From Flemingiibacterium sp045579745 (lineage in GTDB: Bacteria; Bacillota; Clostridia; Oscillospirales; CAG-272), in NCBI GenBank assembly GCA_045579745.1, contig JAZNMQ010000079.1, forward strand, positions 1 through 9,081: DNA of 9,081 nucleotides, written 5' to 3'. The notes beneath the pieces were generated by a model that made no database searches, had not been told where the DNA came from, and saw only the letters and a list, made by a program, of their open reading frames with translations. Position numbers and translations under genes: made by a program. The stretch's first letter is position 1; each line of letters opens with the position of its first letter. Below, one piece after another: positions 6,698 through 9,081 of the stretch.

Positions 6698-7912
6698 TTA
6701 TGCAAATACCGCCTTAGAGGAGGTAGCACAATGAACCGAATTGGTTTTATCAATAAACACATCCCGCAAGTTCGAATTGTTGAGGAAGTCTTTTCCCTTA
6801 TCCCATAGGCCGCCGACAAAATTTCCTACATGCTCACTCATATCCTTGCCGGTATAGTGCTTAACAGCAAGATCAACCGCCCCAACAATTACGCTAGCAG
6901 CGGCAGCAATTGCAACGCCGGGAACTGCAACAGGCGCGAAAGCAACACAAACAGTACCCAAAGCCGCAATAGCTGCTGCATCAATTGCTATATCAAATGC
7001 CGTTTCAGCCAAGGTTTCTACAACCGCCCGATCTTTACTAATTTCACCAGATTTGAATTGCTTTTTATTCTCATACCAATTCACACCCAGAGTAATAACA
7101 TCGCCCGCAATTCCCCAGCCGTCTATCTTGCCGCTGACGCCCACATAATTGCTCTTTATTCGATGCTTAAAACCTTCAACAAAGTTTCCTGGCATCCACT
7201 TTGCGCCTTTACTTATTAAAGCATTTGAACCTAGTATATCACGATAGCCCTTTTTACTCGAAAACAACTGGTCAAGTATGTAATCTCCTTGAGCAGTTTT
7301 TGTTATCCTTCCAGGATTTTTGAAGCGAGCAATTTTCTCGCTCTTTTTCCATATATTCCAAAAGTCATCTAATTCCTTGCCCGCTTTTACGACAGCTTTT
7401 ACACATTTTCCTGTGGTTTCACCTAAATCATCATTAGCATCATTTAATGCAAAACGACCGGTCGCCGCCCAATTTGCGAAGGGAGTAACGCAAATCGATG
7501 TGAGCTTTCCCGCCGGGCCAAACATGTCCATCAGCTTGCTGGCAGTGTTTCCAACAATCTTGTTAGACAAAACGCCTGTGTGGGCGCTATTTTTTTCATG
7601 TTTACTTTCCGTTGCTGAATTCGTAGTTGTTTTCGACACATTTTGACCAGTATGTATAATAAGCCCCACATACTCTCTTTCTGCCAAGGATAGGAAGGAT
7701 TGCATATTTTTAATATCCGCAACAATTGCAGATATTTCCGTTTGAATCCCTCTCATCTGACTCCGGATACCTGCCGAAGACTGAATATCCCAATCCAAAT
7801 TGTTGTTTATACCACGAAAGGACTGCGAAATAGCAAGCGTATTACTGCGACATGTGCCAAAGTTCTTGCGATATGCAGCAAGTTTATCTGTATCTACCTT
7901 TATGTAAGGCAT
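6698..7912 (-). CDS. Putative type VII effector: WXG/LXG-like N-terminus and Ala/Gly-rich membrane-active C-terminus
   Basis: A 404-residue protein. ATG at 7910-7912 follows a good AAAGGAGAG site. Residues 1-85 are predicted to form a helical hairpin with a turn L-D-W41-D-I, as in the WXG-like N-terminal domains that address larger proteins to type VII secretion. Residues 91-112 are a Ser/Thr/Asn-rich linker. Residues 115-300 have no family I recognise. Residues 305-350 are strongly hydrophobic, built from Ala, Val, Ile and Gly with two prolines, long enough for two membrane passes. A Gly/Asp-rich amphipathic tail follows, with G363, G367, G368 and G373. There is no signal peptide. Its position after three WXG100 genes and before a DUF4176 gene is typical of effector cassettes. 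I infer an exported, membrane-inserting effector similar in layout to glycine-rich pore-forming LXG proteins; no enzymatic motif is visible. A non-toxic structural substrate remains possible. Confidence 0.6.
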   Translation of the reverse strand: MPYIKVDTDKLAAYRKNFGTCRSNTLAISQSFRGINNNLDWDIQSSAGIRSQMRGIQTEISAIVADIKNMQSFLSLAEREYVGLIIHTGQNVSKTTTNSATESKHEKNSAHTGVLSNKIVGNTASKLMDMFGPAGKLTSICVTPFANWAATGRFALNDANDDLGETTGKCVKAVVKAGKELDDFWNIWKKSEKIARFKNPGRITKTAQGDYILDQLFSSKKGYRDILGSNALISKGAKWMPGNFVEGFKHRIKSNYVGVSGKIDGWGIAGDVITLGVNWYENKKQFKSGEISKDRAVVETLAETAFDIAIDAAAIAALGTVCVAFAPVAVPGVAIAAAASVIVGAVDLAVKHYTGKDMSEHVGNFVGGLWDKGKDFLNNSNLRDVFIDKTNSVHCATSSKAVFA

Positions 7913-7926
7913 TTTTCTCTCCTTTT

Positions 7927-7966
7927 TGAGATTAGGGGATGAATCTCATGATTGGGTTTCATCCCC
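7927..7966 (-). promoter_or_regulatory. Two mutually exclusive stem-loops before the effector gene
   Basis: The gap between the third WXG100 gene and the 404-residue protein holds a perfect 9-bp stem, GGGGATGAA (7935-7943) with TTCATCCCC (7958-7966), and a perfect 7-bp stem, TGAGATT (7927-7933) with AATCTCA (7942-7948). The two share bases 7935-7943, or lie across them, so they cannot both form. Read on the minus strand, the 7-bp stem closes two bases before the A-rich AAAAAGGAG ribosome binding site at about 7917-7925. No U-run follows either stem, so neither is a standard terminator. The pair could limit read-through, set mRNA stability, or modulate initiation of the downstream gene. The pairing is seen directly; any role is inference. 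Confidence 0.5.
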
Positions 7967-7985
7967 GACTCGCAAGATAACGTGT

Positions 7986-8273
7986 TTACGCTTTCTTCAC
8001 TGTGTTTGCCCGCTCAGTATCGTCATATTTTCTTGCTGCGTCATCTAGAAAGTCCGCATACTTCAAAAGAGTATTGTAAATAACGGTAAAATTTCTTGAA
8101 TAGGAGGTAAACGAGTCAATGAATGCTCTCGACGCGTCTCCCTTCCATGTAACATCTAAATTCTCCACTTCTGCGGTGATATCCCCAGTAGTAGTTTTAA
8201 GAGATTCGGCGATGTTGCGAAATTTCTTGGCTTGATTTCGCATTGCTGTAGAGTTCACTTTAATCTTTGCCAT
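7986..8273 (-). CDS. WXG100-family protein (third of three, EsxA-like length)
   Basis: A 95-residue protein with W43-K44-G45 between two helices and Y83-D-D-T-E87 near the end, matching the YxxxD/E type VII export motif. It has the length and layout of classical homodimeric EsxA-type proteins of Firmicutes. The ATG at 8271-8273 lies 7 bases after AAAGGAG. The gap to the previous gene is 23 bases, and the following gap of 73 bases is the longest inside this gene run and contains stem-loops. Residues 1-9 (MAKIKVNST) resemble the first residues of the large downstream protein (MPYIKVDTD), which suggests a shared hairpin fold and perhaps co-export. No signal peptide or membrane segment is present, as expected for this route. 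Confidence 0.9.
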   Translation of the reverse strand: MAKIKVNSTAMRNQAKKFRNIAESLKTTTGDITAEVENLDVTWKGDASRAFIDSFTSYSRNFTVIYNTLLKYADFLDDAARKYDDTERANTVKKA

Positions 8274-8296
8274 TGTTATTCTCCTTTACTTTTCTA

Positions 8297-8596
8297 TTAT
8301 AAAACCTTGGGCACGTTGTTCTTAACAGTTTTTTCTACCTCTTCATAATTATCGCCTCCGCCATTTAATGCTTTAGCATATTCTCTCATTTCTGTAGAGA
8401 CCTTTTCAAATTCCGCCTTGTATCGTTGAAGACTTGAAGAAAACTCTTCACTCGCATAGCCCGTCCAAGCATCCGTGCTAAGCACTTTTAGATCAGCATA
8501 TATTTTTTCCCATTCCAGGTCAAACTCCTCCGCTCTGTTCTCAATTCTTTGAGCGGCATTCTTCATTTCCTCTGTAACGACTTCAAAATAATACAT
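8297..8596 (-). CDS. WXG100-family protein (second of three)
   Basis: A 99-residue protein of typical WXG100 length with W44-T45-G46 in the turn between two amphipathic helices. Residues 84-88 (Y-E-E-V-E) match the C-terminal YxxxD/E motif that marks type VII substrates. The ATG at 8594-8596 is preceded by AAAGGAG at a normal distance. WXG100 proteins form homo- or heterodimeric four-helix bundles that are exported through the EssC/EccC ATPase channel and help export larger substrates. A Gly-rich break (residues 79-81) separates the second helix from the tail that carries the motif. The neighbours on both sides are also WXG100 genes in one tight operon, so heterodimer formation among them is possible. 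I cannot tell whether this one corresponds to EsxA or EsxB. Confidence 0.9.
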   Translation of the reverse strand: MYYFEVVTEEMKNAAQRIENRAEEFDLEWEKIYADLKVLSTDAWTGYASEEFSSSLQRYKAEFEKVSTEMREYAKALNGGGDNYEEVEKTVKNNVPKVL

Positions 8597-8610
8597 TTTT
8601 TCTCCTTTCT

Positions 8611-8937
8611 TTATTCCGGATTATTCCGATTCATCAGTTCTTTGTTTTCTCGCTCAATTCGTTCAGCGAGTTCAATGTCTTCTCTCTGTATCCGATTTGC
8701 ATTCGTTTTAATACTTCGGGACACATTGTACATTTTTGTTTTCGTTCTTCGCATCTTGGTAATTAGATTAGACAGTTGTTTACGGTACTCGTCCGCTACA
8801 GGCCCTTTCCATTCCTCTCGGCTTGTGTTAAGTATTCGCTCCAATCTGCTTATCTCTGTTTGTAGGTCATCCGCCAAGTAACTTATCTGACTTGCTTGTT
8901 GTATAACCCTTGAGTAATTGATTCGAAATATAGCCAA
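8611..8937 (-). CDS. WXG100-family protein with charged C-terminal extension (first of three)
   Basis: A 108-residue helical-hairpin protein with the W43-K44-G45 turn between two helices, the signature of WXG100 (Esx) proteins, which are secreted as dimers by type VII systems. It starts at TTG (8935-8937), because the strong site GGGAGGTG sits 5-12 bases upstream and no early ATG exists in frame; the first in-frame Met after the start is residue 62. It is somewhat longer than the usual 95-100 residues. Residues 77-104 form a highly charged Arg/Glu-rich helix, and I see no C-terminal YxxxD/E secretion motif, unlike the two paralogues that follow. This suggests it may act as the non-signal partner of a heterodimer or stay inside the cell; that is inference. 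It follows the YukD-like gene with 13 bases between and precedes the next WXG100 gene by 14 bases. Confidence 0.85.
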   Translation of the reverse strand: MAIFRINYSRVIQQASQISYLADDLQTEISRLERILNTSREEWKGPVADEYRKQLSNLITKMRRTKTKMYNVSRSIKTNANRIQREDIELAERIERENKELMNRNNPE

Positions 8938-8950
8938 CTGTTCACCTCCC

Positions 8951-9081
8951 TTACATCAAAAGTAGCGTTTCTCCCTGAGCCATATCCAACTGTCTGAAAC
9001 TGCAATCTCCGGGCAATGCCTTTCCCGAAACCACTTGTACCAAACAGTAGTTACCCCTTGGGAGATAATGAACACCGCGAT
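8951..9081 (-). CDS. C-terminal end of a YukD/EsaB-like ubiquitin-fold protein (partial)
   Basis: Open frame entering from the right edge and ending in TAA at 8951-8953; 42 residues are visible. The end of the peptide, LPGDCSFRQLDMAQGETLLL, has the layout of the last third of YukD/EsaB proteins, where a short strand and an S/PG-[ED]-C turn are followed by a 'G-D/E-x-L-x-[IL]' final strand. YukD/EsaB is a small ubiquitin-like accessory protein of Firmicute type VII secretion, and its position directly before WXG100 genes fits. The stop codon lies immediately before the ribosome binding site of the next gene, so the two are one operon. It could be a free small protein or the end of a larger one that carries a YukD domain; the window cannot tell. 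The match is by eye on a short stretch, so the family call is moderate, while the reading frame itself is likely real. Confidence 0.55.
   Translation of the reverse strand, partial: RGVHYLPRGNYCLVQVVSGKALPGDCSFRQLDMAQGETLLLM

Overview
The window carries part of a minus-strand operon that looks like a Clostridia-type (low-to-mid GC Firmicutes) type VII / WXG100 secretion locus. The evidence for the host group is strong AGGAGG-like ribosome binding sites, three WXG100 proteins, a DUF4176 protein, a YukD-like fragment and a huge surface protein of BspA-LRR, InlB-B-type and tandem repeats of the kind common in gut Clostridia. No ESX/EssC ATPase lies in the window. It would be expected upstream, beyond position 9081.

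Read in the direction of transcription (right to left), the order is: the C-terminal end of a YukD/EsaB-like ubiquitin-fold protein (8951-9081); three consecutive small WXG100 proteins (8611-8937, 8297-8596, 7986-8273); a short leader with two mutually exclusive stem-loops (7927-7966); a 404-residue protein with a WXG/LXG-like helical N-terminus and a long Ala/Gly-rich hydrophobic segment, a candidate secreted effector (6698-7912); a DUF4176 protein (6359-6661); a complete PP2C phosphatase (5527-6366); and a 1717-residue transmembrane Ser/Thr kinase (399-5552). The last three genes overlap or are closely spaced, so kinase and phosphatase are probably made together.

The kinase is the most striking object. 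It has a cytoplasmic Hanks-type domain with its catalytic residues intact, one membrane helix, and then about 1300 external residues. These comprise a Cys-rich zinc-ribbon-like segment, two blocks of BspA-type leucine-rich repeats, two InlB-B/Flg_new-type repeats, four tandem 81-residue repeats and a beta-rich C-terminal region. PASTA repeats, the usual ectodomain of Firmicute kinases, are absent. I infer that it is a receptor- or adhesin-like kinase that couples surface contact to phosphorylation of the secretion apparatus, with the PP2C enzyme as the counter-activity.

Positions 1-398 hold no convincing gene. They contain the 3' part of an initiator tRNA-fMet (173-218) with its intrinsic terminator (145-171), cut off at the anticodon loop and carrying an extra base in the T stem. 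Outside the fragment, on the kinase side, is a perfect 11-bp tandem repeat (308-329). This is what one end of an integrative element inserted in a tRNA gene looks like, so the secretion operon may be cargo of a genomic island whose other end lies outside the window. Left of the terminator there is another hairpin, then a minus-strand promoter and ribosome binding site that appear to serve a gene starting just beyond position 1.
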